The notes: generated by a model not told the origin, from the sequence alone. A stretch of DNA of 64,000 bases from Botryosphaeria dothidea (GCA_011503125.2 WWBZ02000040.1:2790001-2854000); one strand, 5' to 3'. Shown: positions 33,979 through 47,131, counted from the first letter of the stretch. Program-made: numbers and translations.

Positions 33979-34840
33979 GGTGGCTTGTGGTGTTGTTTTG
34001 GGTGCGGAGGTTTGTGGGGGTGAGTGTTCGTGGAAGAAGCTGGTCGAGCGGCTGAAAAGGAGCGGTCGCAGACGTAGGCGGGCGCTGTAGTCTGTATGCG
34101 GGAGGGCGGTGTCAAGTGGGCGCAGTTGTGTTGGTGTGGGAGGCGAGTGGAAAGTTTGGGCGACGATAAAGTCAGGGTAGGTGGGTAGGCAGGCAGCCTC
34201 GCGGGCGGTGAGGGACGAGCTTCCTCTAGCGCGGGCGCCAGTGACGTTCGACAACCTTCGACGCCACGCCAAGGAAGCACCCGGCGAGCCTCACCAACTT
34301 TAACAATTACGCTTACTGCACCATGTGCCAATCACAGCTTCACGAATCATGGTATCTTCGACCACAGGGCGGCAGGTACCCCCGGAAATGCATGTTATTT
34401 CGTAATCAAGGCCCGTATCATATATCCCACTTGCCGCCGTATGAACCACTCTGCAGCTATCTACAGCGAGAAGCGCGCCATCCAAACCCAATGCCAAAAT
34501 CAAGAGCTACAGTGGCTCCATCGCAGAATCGAAGAGGACTGTTCAAAAATTCAATCGGGGGAGAAAGAAGGTCAATCGTAGATGCCCAGGGCAAACGAGT
34601 GTGGAGAAGAGAAAAAATGCGTCTCAGGCGACGCCGAGGATAAGAAGAAAGGCTCAGAAATGAATCATAAAGGCTCTGCTCAACGAGCATGGAGAAGAGA
34701 AAATGCGGCAGCTGATCGAGAGACGATAGAAACTGATACAAGAAAGAACTTGGGCAGGCAAGCCACCCGTCCGAACATCACCCAGAACCTTCAGCCGTCT
34801 GAACACCAACGAAACTCCGCTCATGAAAAGGAAGTAGCAT
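33979..34840. other. Intergenic: DIB1 promoter and LPMO 3' flank
   Basis: 862 bp between the DIB1 start and the LPMO stop. Frames present are low-complexity or antisense to the DIB1 leader. Nothing recognised. Confidence 0.5.
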
Positions 34841-36323
34841 CTACGACGGCTTAACACCGTGTCTACCGTAGTGCCTGGAGCGCCTCTTGTTCTTCGCGCC
34901 CTCAGTGATATACACGACCTCGGTGACGTACTGCGTCTCGTAAGCAGTCTTGACGACAGGGGCAGCCGTGGTCGACAAGGTGGTCGTGCTTGGAGAAGAC
35001 TCTGCCTCTGTGGAGGGAGCAGCGGAAGTCTCGGCCTTGATGCTGGAAAGAGTAAGAAGCGTCGTGGTCGGGGCAGCGTAGCTCGGCTCAGAAGCCGACG
35101 AAGCCTCGGCCTCAACCTCACTAGCAGCGGACACAGCCGAAGCAGTGGTAGACTCAAAGTTGGTCGTCGAAAGAGCCATGGGGATGCTGGCCATGGTCGG
35201 GAGCTGCGGGGTCAGAACTTTGCCCTTGTTCGGTGGGCCGTCAAAGTTCTTCGCGTTGCAGTTGTCGTCGATGTTCTGACACTTGTCACCCCAGAGAGTG
35301 CACCAAGGATCACCGCCAGTAGGGACAGTGTCGGAGTAGTCCCAGCACTTCTTGTGCTGTGCCCAGCATTCCTCTCCAGACTCCCAACATCCGGTCTCGT
35401 CCGAGTAGGATGAAACTTCGTAGGCGCAGAACCCAGCCATTTCCAGAATGCATCCGCTCGGCTGCAGTCCCTCCTGCTGAGTGGCTTGCTTAGCGGCGTC
35501 ACCGCTAGCACCGCCGTTCACGAGGGCAGCAACAGGGGGACCAGGGGTAAGGTAAGGAAGGTCCATTGGCTCCTTGTAGATGTTGAAGGTGACGCTCTCG
35601 TCGGTCGACTTGACATAGCCAGGAATACTGACCGTGTCCTGAGGACGCTTGTTGCCACTGGACTTGAGGAAGATCTGAGCGCAGCCAGTGTAGAATTGCG
35701 GGTCCGGGGGATTGGCAACGGCCGAGTGCAGGGCAAGAATCTCGGGGCGGGCAAGGTAATAGCCACCCTCAAGGCCAGAGGGGAGGTCGATGTTCAACTT
35801 GTGGTTGTATTGCCCGTTCTCATCTTGGTCTCCCAGCATCTCGTTGCACCACAAGCCCTTGTCCTCGTCGTAGCCCTGGTCCCAGACCTTGAACCATCCA
35901 TCGCCGACGCCTGTGAAACGTCAGTACCATAAAACTTGCCAATTATTTGTAGCCAGCGAAATTCTTACCAGTGTCATTGACAGCCGAGTCGACCTTCTTC
36001 AGGTAGACGGCACAGGGACCCTTGTGGCCACGGTCAATGGCGCCCTTGCTGGGGTTGCTGCCGTAGGCGCGCCACTCGAAGGACAAAGTAGAACCATCGT
36101 TGACAGAAACGACACGAGGATTGCCCTCTTCACCATCATAGCCGCAGGCTACAGCATCGTCGCTGAGGCTAATAGGAAAGCTGGCGGTCTTGGGAGTCTT
36201 GCGCATGCGGACGCCGACGCCATCGCCGGCAGACTTGCCATCAACCCATAAGGTGGTGAAGATGGTGTGGGCTTCGACGATGGCCGAGGTGGCCAGAGCC
36301 ATGGTGATAGTGGAGACCTTCAT
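34841..36323 (-). CDS. AA9 lytic polysaccharide monooxygenase with Cys-rich extension
   Basis: Secreted copper enzyme that oxidatively cleaves cellulose or related glucans. Exons 36323-35969 and 35910-34841 (58-nt intron) give 474 aa. The signal peptide is residues 1-18 (cut VEA|HTIF), leaving His19 as the N-terminal copper ligand. The second ligand is His100 in RGHKGPCAVYL. The second-sphere His180 (EILALH), Gln190 and the expected axial Tyr192 (PQFYTGCAQI) are present, so the active site is intact. After the catalytic domain come about 65 residues with eight cysteines (EECWAQHKKCWDY region), not a CBM1. Then follows a long Ser/Thr/Ala-rich, probably O-glycosylated segment, a TAYETQYVTEVVYITE block, and a basic tail (KNKRRSRHYGRHG). 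This tail is unusual for a freely secreted enzyme and may retain the protein at the wall. Confidence 0.93.
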
Positions 36324-39300
36324 CTTGGCGAGAAAGAGCAGGGTGCACTGGTGGAGAAGGGTGGAGTTCGATCAACGGCTAATATGTGCAGGGAAAAGTG
36401 ATCAATGACTTGACAACACCGGGAAGGAGGCAAACGGCAGGTGACAGTTGTTGGTCGTCGGTGCCGAAAGGAATGGACAGGTCGACTGCCAGGAAAAAGT
36501 GAAACCCAAAGGTCAGGGGGATGGAAAAGAACGTGGGCCGAAGAAGCCAAGGAGCTTTACTTCAGTGATAAGGAGTGACGAGAAAAAGGGCCGTCAAGGC
36601 GAGAACGACTTGGGTTATAAGGAGCGTGGGCGAGCAGGCAGCGGCAAGGTCTGTCTGCAGGCGAAAGGAAAAGGCGGCGGGAAGAAGAAGTGGTGGTGGT
36701 GGAGGTGCAGGTGGAGGAAAAGACAGCATGGACCGGGCTCGGCGGCGCCAGGATCACGGACAAGGCGGCCCCGGTCTCAGCGGGAGGTCTTCCGCAGGTT
36801 TTGGCAGGCAACATGTGGACGTAAATTGCAGGCACCCTGGAGGCTTTGGGCGTTTTGTTTGTAGTGGAGCCCTTGCGCGCTCAAATGATGGAGGATCTCC
36901 CGGGCTGTGGGCAGCGGACCAATGGCAGGGCAAGCGCCGGGCCTCTTGAAACACACGCGCCAGCCCGACTCGGCCCTCCCGCCCTCACCACCGCCGCTGC
37001 CCCTCCACGCTGCAGCCGCCTTCCGCTGTCCCCCAAGCCACCAACGTCCTGGATATTAAGCCCGCTTGACCCCGCGTCCGCCCTGCCGCACCTTGACGCA
37101 ACTACGGCTGCCGCTGCCTCTGCTTGGGCGCGGCTCGTCTTGCCACCATCCGTCCATCTCGCCGCCGTGCCGGGCCTCAGATAGCGCCATCTGCACGCCC
37201 CGCGAAAATCATGGCCCGCAGCCCAGCCCTGCCCGGCGATCATGGTTGATGCGTCCGTCCAGAGCTGAAGGCAGGAAAGAGCAGCCCGCAGCCGCCGGCG
37301 CTGTTCCACCACGTCGGGCCTTTGCCAGATTCTCATCTCCCGCCCGCCCACCTGCGCCGCTCCAGAATCGCCTGGGCCCCGGCCGTCAATCAAACATCGA
37401 CCCACAACTCTACTGTTGCACTTTTAACGGCCGTCAGCTACTGCAACAACCACCATCCGCCTGACCTTCTGTATATCCTACCTGTCACCCGTTGCTTGGA
37501 CGCCGTGTTGCCCCGTTCGCGCTCTCCCAAGCATCTCGCCAAGCTCTTCCGCCTGTCCTGGTCAGCGGTGACTGCGTAAGCCACCGTAGCACAGGGAGGG
37601 GACTGAAGCGGAAATCCCGGAAACTGCCAGGAACTCCCAGGTAAACAATGTCTCTGATTCCCTTCGCCCCTTTCCTGTACGGGAGGGTCGAGACCGAATA
37701 TCCGTTGGTGCAATCTATGGCCTGCATCCGCCCAACAGGCGTCTCGTGGCAACACTTCCCAAGACCATTCGTTCCGACCGGCGGCAAACTTTTCACTGCC
37801 TAGCCGCCCTGACCTGTCTCGCCGCACCCGGCCTGGACCGCACCTTTGTTCCGTCAGGATATCTTTGCAGCAGTTTACTTCTTGCTTTTTAACCGCGCTG
37901 GTTGAAATCGTGCGTGTAGCTCCAATTTGTTCCGCGGCGTTTTCTCTCAACACTAAGAGCATGCTGTAACACTTCTAAACGCACGCGACAAACGTGGTTC
38001 AAGGATGTGGCGCCTTCAAATTGCAGTGATGGCTGCCTCACGACGATCGTTGTCGCCATTTCGGGATAGTGTGGCTTGGGGGCTCTGCCAGATCAGAAAT
38101 TCTGCTTCCTCCGTTGGCAACGTCATTTGTCCTCGTTTAACCGGCACCAACACAACACATTCGCTTCAATACGAGGTGTAGAAGGGTACGGCGCCCAACC
38201 GTTAACACCGAATACGATATTCTCACCAACAGGCCAAAGGTCTAAGCAAGGCTGCCCTGAAGAGTTGTAGTATTCGTCTGGGTGGCTTCGTCATTAGGAA
38301 CGCATTGTACCTACGCGTAGACGGGACTCTCCCAATCTCCATATGATTCTGATCTTTGAAGGCCATTTCCGCCAATCATCGGCTGCTGTTCCCCCTGCAC
38401 TTGCAGCGCTTTTCCCCACCGATCTACTTGCACTGCTGATGACTTGACCGTCTATCTCAATCCCAGGATCTCCATGCTTTAGATGGCAACCGCTGAGGCT
38501 ATCTTGCACGCAAAGAGCAGCCATCTGGCAGCAACAAGTCGGGTGAGCCCTATAAACATAAATTAACCCACCCTCTCCCGCGCAGAGCAGAGATCTCCTC
38601 CAGGTAATATCCTGGCTTGCGCCGTACTATTCCAATTTAAACCATTCTACGCATCTCAATCAAGCCTTATTACATGCAATGTCATCATCCACTGCACAGC
38701 CTGATGCTGTTCATCTGCTTGCGTATACCTTGCGACTGGCATCGACCCCTTTTGGTTAGCACTGACCGTTCCGCTAACTGCCTCCAGCCAGCCAACTTCA
38801 CTGAATCCCTACGAAGGCTTCATTGTCATACTGCTGGTTTACGTAGTAAATTGTAGGGTGCTTCCCCAGACCTTTTGTCGCTACTGTCCACTTTCTCCTA
38901 CATTCCAATCTTGCGATAGTAATTGCGCCAGATGCTCGTCAATATATCCTCCTTTCGACAATTACTTTGACTCCTTCGGCTTTGGTACACAGTATTTCCA
39001 AAAAAAAAAAGTTCGTGCATAAAGTGTTCATTCAGGGGCAGCTGCACCTTTCTGTTCTGCTCCGCATACAGCAATATAGCCTCTCCCGGAAGCAAAACAT
39101 GGCCACTGAATCTCCACGACCAAAGCTTGGATCACTTTAGAAATGTGCGCCTGCAGCAGGTGGCGTTACTGCGCAACGCCTTCACCGGCTCCGCTCAATA
39201 GTCCGCGCCGATCGCGATCTTCCACCTTTCTTTCTCCGTTCGGATCTTCCCTGTCCTATTTGCGCCCGTCCTTACACCTGCGCCCGCTCTTGCGTCTACA

Positions 39301-40372
39301 TAATTCTCAATCTTCTAAGCGATATGGTTGCACACTTGTAAGCCGCCGGTGCACCTGCAGCTAAGATCCGCATTAGCATCAAAGCGGCAGCTTTTCAGAG
39401 CAACCCAGTTCTAACGGTTCATTCCATCCTGTACACGGATGCCCAATGACTACCTTTTTTCGCACTCACCAGCAGGCGTTTTCAGAACCACATGACCGTC
39501 TCTTAATATCATGAATTCAGAAGACGCGCACGCATTTTTATTCTTACAGAAAGAGGGGGGAAACGGTGAAATACCTCTTGTTTGTTGCAATCATTTGCCA
39601 CGTAAAGCTCACCCGCCGCAATAAAGCGTCGAATTCCTAGGTAGCGAATGTCTGCGGCAGAATCTAGAGCCTTTAGGTTTTTTCTCCGGAGTCGTTGTCG
39701 ACCACTAAGTCTTCGATGGAGACCCTGTCTAGGGCTCTGTAGAAGGGCCAAACTACCTTTTACATGGTCAATTGCTCTCTCGCTCGTCCCATTCGCCGCT
39801 GATAGTGCTACAGACGGAAATAATCGTGCTCTTTATGGACTACAGCCTTGCACATGTTTGGTGAATTTTTCTTAGCCGCAGAGTATGCTTTCATCTATAG
39901 TTGGCGGATGACACGCAAAAACGCAACAGACGTGAGCCCGCGGGCAATACTACCTACGAAAAAATCATGCGGTGGAGTATTCTGGCCGCTGAATAGAAGA
40001 GTGGGCTTCATTTAAGCTCATGGTGGGTTGGATCAGCACGTGGGACGCTAGGGAGCTCCCGATATGAAGACTAACCCAACTTCGTCGCTCTGACATCAAG
40101 ACTTCAACCGGCTCATCAACTGTCGTGTGCTTAGAAGCAGCCCGCCACACGCGAACCCTTCTCTTTAACCAAGCTCGTCCCGATCTGCAATTCTGGCGTC
40201 CGTGCAGAGATCTTATTTTTCCCACTGACTAATTGCCGGCCCGGCACAGCAAAGACCTTTTTTCTCCTCATTACGTCATTGTCCGTTTCCGACCCATGCC
40301 TGTATACAACCATTGCCGCGCCCACCATGTCTGGCCACCACGAAGTATCCATCAGCCTTCTTCACCACAGCT
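36324..40372. other. 4-kb intergenic region, no supported gene
   Basis: The longest gap in the window, between the divergent LPMO and DUF3533 genes. The part at 36450-37450 is GC-rich with frames open by composition on both strands. The part at 37500-40300 is closer to AT-rich with many stops, with an A-run near 39000. I found no domain, tRNA box pair, terminal repeat or direct repeat. It may hold long regulatory sequence for the LPMO, an unrecognised multi-exon gene, or a non-coding transcript. Confidence 0.4.
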
Positions 40373-41985
40373 ATGCCCCCAAGATTATGGGATCGTGGCC
40401 GCTCGCCGAACCACGAAAGTCACTCGTCCACCGCAAGCGAAAAGCAAGCATCCGACCGGCCAGACCAGGGTGAAAATGGCCAAATGAACAAGCAAAAAGA
40501 TCCGCCACGGCCTGTGGGCTTCTGGGATCACCGTTTGCGAAGTGTGCGGTTGGAGGCCTTCCGCAAATGGGGATACACGACTGTGGTGTTGATGACCTTC
40601 ATCCTTGCTGTCCTGTCGCTGTGTAAGTAGACTGAAACTACTTTTGCTATTCAACTATCTAACCAGCGGGCGCTCAGATTGGGCTGTTTTCTTCCATTTG
40701 CCCGCCAATCTTAAGAACCTGGTCATCTATGTTGTCGACATGGACGGAGCCGCGCCTTACTCTCAATCTATCACCGGCCATGCTTCGCTCGTCGGGCCCG
40801 GCATCACCGAGCTAGCAAACCAGATGATAATGCAACCAGATACCTTGGGATTTCGCATAATGCCTGGCTCAGACTTTAACAACGACCCGATCCAGGTGAG
40901 GCAAGCCGTCTACAACCAAGAAGCTTGGGCTGCTATCGTCATAAACCCAAACGCTACTGCGCTACTTTACAGCGCCGTGGAAACTGGCAACTCATCATAT
41001 GAGCCAATGGGCGCATGTCAGCTGATCTATGTGGAAGCCCGTGACGAAACGACCTACCTCAACTACATCATGCCCCTCCTGGACCAGTTCATGACGGAAG
41101 CCACATCGACCATCGGCCAGCGCTGGGCCAGCACTGCACTCCAAAACGACAGCACGCCCTCCGCGCTCGCCAACCTACGAGCCGCGCCGCAAGCCCTCTC
41201 GCCCGCCATCGGCTTCTCGCAGTTCAACCTGCGGCCCTTCTACCCCTACGTCGCCACGCCCGCCGTGAGCATCGGCCTGATCTACCTGATCATCATCTCC
41301 TTCTTCTCCTTTAGCTTCTACCTGCCCATCCACCTCAAGTACCTCAAACCCGAGGGCCACCCGCCGCTCAAGTTCTGGCAGCTGATCTGCTGGCGCTGGC
41401 TCGCCACCATTGCCGCCTACATTTTTCTGTCGCTCGCCTACAGCCTCATCTCGCTCGCCTTCCAGATCAACTTCTCCGGCGGGAACCCCGTAGATAGCGA
41501 GGTGCTCCCCACCGTCGCCGCCTACGGCAACCCGGATGCGTATGGGAGGGGCAGCTTTCCCGTTTATTGGATGCTGAACTTCCTCGGGATGACGGCGCTG
41601 GGCCTGGCGTGCGAGAACATGGCCATGCTCGTGGGACAGCCGTGGATGGGCCTTTGGCTGATCTTCTGGGTGATCAGCAACGTCAGCACGAGCTTCTACA
41701 ATATCGATACCGAGCCCGCCTTCTACCGGTGGGGTTACGCGTGGCCGTTGCATCACGGTAAGTTGCTCCCTTTGAATAATTCTTCTGGATGATTTTTGAC
41801 GTGTTGGTTGCATGGCTATAGTTGTCCAAGGATCACGCACCATACTTTTCGACCTGCACTCGCAGATCGGTCTCAACTTTGGCGTTTTGATTGCCTGGGC
41901 GGCGGTGAATACGGCGCTTTTCCCGTTCATGTGCTACTTTATGCGGTACAAGACGCGTCACGGCTTGCATGAGTACTGGGCATAG
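40373..41985 (+). CDS. DUF3533 / SNG1-like multispanning membrane protein
   Basis: Exons 40373-40622, 40678-41757 and 41822-41985 give 497 aa; introns are 55 and 64 nt. Topology: a cytosolic basic N-terminus, one membrane segment (TTVVLMTFILAVLSLYWAVF, about 72-92), a large soluble loop of about 190 residues with possible N-glycosylation sites (NAT, NSS, NDS), then five more segments. These include VSIGLIYLIIISFFSFSFYL, the block WLATIAAYIFLSLAYSLISL, and the C-terminal GVLIAWAAVNTALFPFMCYF. This matches the yeast nitrosoguanidine-resistance protein SNG1 family and the ABC2-type/YhgE fold. Likely a plasma-membrane protein involved in lipid asymmetry or drug tolerance; the mechanism is unknown. 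The start is the first ATG of the frame; another Met at 40484 (MNKQKD) is possible. Confidence 0.88.
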
Positions 41986-43019
41986 AAGCGTAGATGAATT
42001 GCATCCGGGAGAAGGAGAGTAGACATCACGGGCTTCCGGGAGCAAGTATTGAATATGACGCCTTCGAAAATAGCGTTTGCATGGACACGGGTTTGTGATG
42101 CAATTTTGCCGCTCTCCCAAACGTGTGGCGCCTGTATATATATTTACAAGCTGAATTGGATCTACAGCTTCTCATGTGGAAGATAGCTTTGAGTCCCTAA
42201 TAAGCCTGTTCTGGGTTGTTAATAATACTCTAACACGTCAACCAACATTCTCAAATCTTGTCTAGAGCCACCGTTGAGCTCATCCCCTAATCTTCATCAT
42301 ATCTCAGCAATGATACTATGTATCAATCCAGTAGCTAACACAATAACTTCCGGAAAAGCAAATCGCGAAGTGATCTCGATGATTTCCGAAGACATCGACC
42401 GGGAACAGCAGTGAATGGTGTTCCTATTGCCATTGACGCTTTCGTTGTTTGTGTTGGGGGCTGGAACACGGCTTGATGCAGCCGGTTTAAATAGGGTGTG
42501 GGTTTGGAGTTAAGAGTTGCACGGGACCCCATTCGAGCTCAACAGCACCGAAAAGACCTAGTGCACATGAGTAGGAAAGGCAGCAGCGTGCTCACAATAC
42601 CAATCATCTTCAGCTGACCAATCGAGACCTTTGCTTCTTGCTCATGCTGGCACAGTGGAAGCGCACTAGATGAGCAACCACCAATGAGAAGCTACGGCAT
42701 CATGAAAAAGGCTGCTGATACCAAGCTTGAGGATACGATCCCAGCACGAAGACCGTTCAGTGCTAACAGTGTTACATCTTTTTTTGAATCTTTCGTTCTT
42801 ACACCCTACATACTTTTCCCCTTCATCGACTCCGAAAAAAAGCGCTCAACCCGAGAAAATTCATATGCCGGAAGAACGTCACCAACCATGAAAAAGAGAT
42901 ATAGAGGCTTCTAAGCCCCTGAGATATCATTGTCACGCCAGCCGCCCGGCTTTCTCTCACATCTCCTTGACTCCACACACCGCCTGATACGCCTTCGTCG
43001 TCGCTTGTTCCACAACTGT
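41986..43019. other. Intergenic between convergent genes, no gene seen
   Basis: About 1 kb between the stop codons of the DUF3533 gene and the prolyl-tRNA synthetase gene. Only short frames; no repeat or RNA gene recognised. Confidence 0.5.
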
Positions 43020-44764
43020 TTAGTAGCTGCGACCGAAGAGCACCCACTTCTTGGCCTTGGCCTGGCAGTTGGGGTTGAGACACTTGGTCTCGCCCTCAAC
43101 GATGCCCTCGGCGGGCTGCTCGTAAGGAATGCACAGCGACTTGGCGCCCATGGACGGAGCGCGAGCATCGTGGGCCTCGCCGGCAGTCTCGTTCTTGCGG
43201 GCGGACAGCTCCTTGATCTCGTCCTCGCACTCGCCGCCGAGGCAGTGGGGGATGAGGCAGACCGACTTGTTGTCGAGGGCGGGGACGAAGTCGTCCCAGC
43301 TGGTGATCTGCTTGCGGGCGTTGTCGAAGTCGGCCTTGGCCTTCTGGAACATGTCGTCCTGGATCTTCTCCAGCAGCGCCGGGATGGCCGTGTCCAGCTC
43401 CGAGATGAGGATCGGGCCCTTGCCCTCGCGGTCGCGGCGCGAGTACGTGACCGAGTGCTTTTCGCGGTCCTTGGGGCCGAACTCGACACGGAGCGGAACG
43501 CCCTTGAGCTCCCAGTCGTTGAACTTCCAGCCGGGGGAGTAGCCTTCACGCATGTCGACCTCGACGCGGACTTTTGCGGAGCGCAGGACCTCGGCGATGG
43601 CCTCGGTCTCCTTGTATAGAGCTTCTCTGTCTTCGGGGGTGGTCTTTGCGGTGATACCAACAGGGATGACGACAACCTGGATGTCAGCAACACGGGGAGG
43701 AATGACGAGACCCTTGTTGTCGGAGTGAGTCAGAACCATGACTCCGATGGAGCGGGTAGTCAGACCCCACGAGTTCTGCCAGACGTGAATTGGGGGCTTC
43801 TTGCCCTCGCCCTCCTTCACAGGGCTAGGGTCCTCAACAGTGATGTCGAACATCTTGGAGAAGTGCTGGCCTAGGCAGTGACTGGTACCGGCCTGAATAC
43901 CTCTGCCAGTGGCGGGGATGTAGCCCTCGATGGTAGTAGTGTACTCAGCACCGGGGAACTTCTCGTTCTCAGTCTTCTCGCCCTTGACGACAGGGCAAGC
44001 CAGAAGGTCCTGGTAAATGCCTGCGTAGTACTCCAGAATCTGCAGAACCTCCTCGCCGGCTTGCTCCTTGGTCAGGTGGGCAGTGTGGCCCTCCTGCCAC
44101 AGGAATTCACGCGACCGGATGAAAGGCATGGGGTGCTTGAACTCCCAGCGCACAACGTTGTTCCACTGGTTCAGCTTAAGGGGAAGATCACGGTGGCTAC
44201 GGATTTCGTTGGCGAAGTAGGGGTACATGGCGGTCTCGGAGGTCGGGCGCACGGCGACGGGCTTCTCGAGGTCACTCTTGCCTCTATATCCGGATTTTTA
44301 GCTTAGATTTTCCCCGAGCATGCCAATGCGACTCACCCCTTCGTGACCCAGGCGACTTCAGCGGCGAAGCCCTCAACATGGTCCTTCTCGCGCTGCAGGT
44401 TGTCGGCGGAAATGAAAACAGGGAAGTAGCAGTTCTTGACGCCCATCTTCTTAATGCGCTCGTTGAACCAGGCCTGAATAGACTCCCAGATGGCGTAGGA
44501 AGAAGGCTTCAGAATGTAGCAGCCGGCGACATCGTAGTAGGCAAGCATGCCACCCTTGGTCAAGACCTGCTGGTACCACTCGCCCAAATCATCCTCCTTG
44601 GCCACGTCAATACCAATGAGAGCAGCACCCTCGACCTTCTTCTTCTGCTGGGGCTTCTGCTGAGGCTTGTCCTTCTTCTGATTGGGCTCCTTCTTCTCCT
44701 TGCGCTTGCCGCCGTCCTTCGTGTGCTCGGGGAGAGCCGTAGTCGCAGGCTGCTCGGAAGCCAT
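43020..44764 (-). CDS. Cytosolic prolyl-tRNA synthetase
   Basis: Charges tRNA-Pro with proline in the cytosol. Exons 44764-44337 and 44283-43020 with a 53-nt intron (GTGAGT...TATAG) give 563 aa. The N-terminus has a Lys/Gln-rich low-complexity stretch (QKKDKPQQKPQQKKK) but no full YbaK editing domain and no fusion to GluRS. The class II catalytic core shows motif 1 around AVRPTSETAMYPYF, motif 2 with RWEFKHPMPFIRSREFLWQE, and the GTSHCLGQHFSKMF motif 3 region. The anticodon-binding domain follows, then the eukaryote/archaeal-type C-terminal zinc-like domain (CLIPHC, CEDEIK, CLNPNC) ending KKWVLFGRSY, with the conserved terminal Tyr. It is divergent from CCT1 across 429 bp. Confidence 0.96.
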
Positions 44765-45193
44765 TGCGGGGTACTTGCGGCGAAATTTAGTGCTCTGGCG
44801 GTACGGACAGGAATTGCAGGACGTCTACACGACGTATAGGGAAGCGGAAGTGAGCGCGGAAGAGGCGGCGGCGGTTGGGCGGGAAGGAAGTAAAGAATGC
44901 TCGAGCGAGGGCGGTGACACGCGCGTCGTTGACTCAGTGGGATGCGCGGACAGCCCGATTGCGGTGGTGGGGTTGAAAAGAAGCTCGCGGAACTCGTGGC
45001 CGATGCCTCGCAGTCAGGTCCTGCAGAGAAGCGGCTGCTTCTGTGGCGGCGCCGCCAAGACGCGACGCCGGAACATCGAAAGGCCGTCCTGGGATCGCGA
45101 CGCCGGTGGAAGTTGCGCCCTGGCCCGTTTTTGTGGCAGAAGCTCAGCGCGTCGAGCTCTCCACATCCCCCTTTCTACGCGTCCAACAACACC
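44765..45193. promoter_or_regulatory. Bidirectional promoter of ProRS and CCT1
   Basis: 429 bp between two divergent housekeeping start codons, GC-rich and without a TATA box that I can see. It probably serves both genes. Frames inside are short and uninformative. Confidence 0.5.
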
Positions 45194-47131
45194 ATGGCCA
45201 GTATCTTCGAGCAGCCGCGCAACGCCGGCACCCTCTGTACGTCCTGAACCCCCCTTCCTCGCTTTGTCCCTGCGCCGCTGCCCCTCCGCGTCCCGCCGCA
45301 CCTCCGTGCCTGCTGCTGTTCTACCGCCTTCCTTTCCCCGCCATTCCGCGATACAGCTTTTCTGTTCGCAAAATCGCCTACCGTTGCACCCAGCTAACCT
45401 CCGTCAACAGTTCTGGGCGGCCAGAAAATTAGTGGTCAGGATATCCGCGACCAAAATGTCCTCGCAACCCAAGCCATCGCCAACGTCGTCAAGTCGTCCT
45501 TTGGGCCCTCCGGCCTGGACAAGATGATGGTCGACGACATTGGTGATGTGACCGTGACCAACGATGGTGCTACTATCCTTTCGCTCCTCGAGATCGAGCA
45601 CCCCGCCGGCAAGATCCTCGTCGACCTGGCACAGCAGCAGGACCGGGAAGTCGGTGACGGTACCACCTCCGTCGTGCTGATTGCTGCCGAGCTCCTGCGC
45701 CGCGCAAACGAGCTGATGAAGAACCGGATACACCCCACGACCATCATCACCGGCTACAGACTGGCCCTGCGCGAGGCCGTGCGGTACATGAACGAGAACA
45801 TCGCCATCAAGGTCGAGAACTTGGGCAGGGAGTCGCTGGTCAACATTGCGAGGACATCCATGTCTTCCAAGATCATCGGTGCCGATGGTGATTTCTTTGC
45901 CGATATGGCCGTGGACGCTATGCAGGCTGTCAAGAGCACCAACCAGAAGGGCGAGGCCAAGTACCCCGTCAAGGCCGTCAACATCCTCAAGGCCCACGGC
46001 AAGAGCGCAACCGAGTCCGTCTTCGTTAAGGGCTACGCTCTGAACTGCACTGTCGCTAGTCAGGCCATGAAGACCCGGGTTACCGACGCAAAGATTGCCT
46101 GTTTGGATATCAACCTGCAGAAGGAGCGTATGAAGCTGGGCGTGCACATCACCATTGATGATCCCCAGCAGTTGGAGAAGATTCGGGAGCGCGAGTCGCA
46201 AATCGTTCTTGAGCGTATCGACCTGATCCTCAAGTCCGGTGCTAACGTCGTCCTTACCACCAAGGGTATCGATGACCTGTGCTTGAAGGCGTTCATCGAG
46301 AAGGGTGCTATGGCTGTCAGGCGCTGCAAGAAGGAGGACCTGAGGAGAATAGCAAAGGCAACGGGTGCTACGCTGGTTTCTTCGCTGTCGGATCTCAACG
46401 GTGACGAGAAGTTCGAGCCGTCGCTGCTTGGTCACGCAGAGGAGGTCTCTCAGGAACGTATCTCGGACGATGAGTGCATTCTGGTTAAGGGTACTAAGGT
46501 CCACTCGTCGGCATCGATCATCCTGCGCGGTCCCAACGACCTCTCCCTCGACGAGATGGAGCGCTCGCTGCATGACTCCCTGATGGCTGTCAAGCGTACG
46601 CTCGAGAGTGGCCGTATTGTTCCCGGTGGTGGTGCTGTCGAGACCGCATTACACATTTACCTGGAAGAATGGGCAACTTCAGTGGTATGTATTCCCTTGA
46701 TACATTCTACAAGAATTACGAATCTAACCTAGCATCAGGGTTCTCGCGAGCAACTAGCCATCGGCTCTTTTGCACAGTCTCTCCTGGTCATCCCGACCAC
46801 CTTGGCCGTCAATGCGGCTAAGGATAGCAGTGAGCTCGTCGCTCAGCTGCGCAGCCGGCACGCGGTGGCGCAGCGCACTACGAACGACCCCAACGCCTCG
46901 ACCGCGGCCGAGAAGGACGCGGCCAAGAAGAAGGACTACAAGAACTATGGTCTTGACCTTACCCGTGGTAGACTCACCGACCAGTTGAAGCAGGGTGTCC
47001 TCGAGCCCAGCATGAGCAAGGTCAAGCAGCTCAAGTCCGCCGTCGAGGCTTGCATCGCCATCATGCGTATTGACACGCTCATCAAGCTTGATCCGGAGCA
47101 GAGGGCCGAGGATGATGGTCACGGACATTAG
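45194..47131 (+). CDS. cct1: Chaperonin TCP-1 subunit alpha (CCT1)
   Basis: Subunit of the cytosolic CCT/TRiC ring that folds actin, tubulin and WD40 proteins. Exons 45194-45236, 45411-46684 and 46739-47131 give 569 aa; introns are 174 nt (GTACGT...CAACAG, branch CTAACC) and 54 nt. The group II chaperonin signatures are all present: [29 protein letters not shown], and [13 protein letters not shown] with the nucleotide-binding GDGTT. The apical-domain region has [13 protein letters not shown], and the C-terminal equatorial part has [14 protein letters not shown] and [11 protein letters not shown]. The short first exon encodes [14 protein letters not shown]. The tail EDDGHGH is typical of CCT1. 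Confidence 0.97.

Noticed and set aside
41175..41930. 251-codon minus-strand frame over the DUF3533 gene
   Set aside because: Antisense to membrane segments of a clear family member; charged composition mirrors hydrophobic codons.
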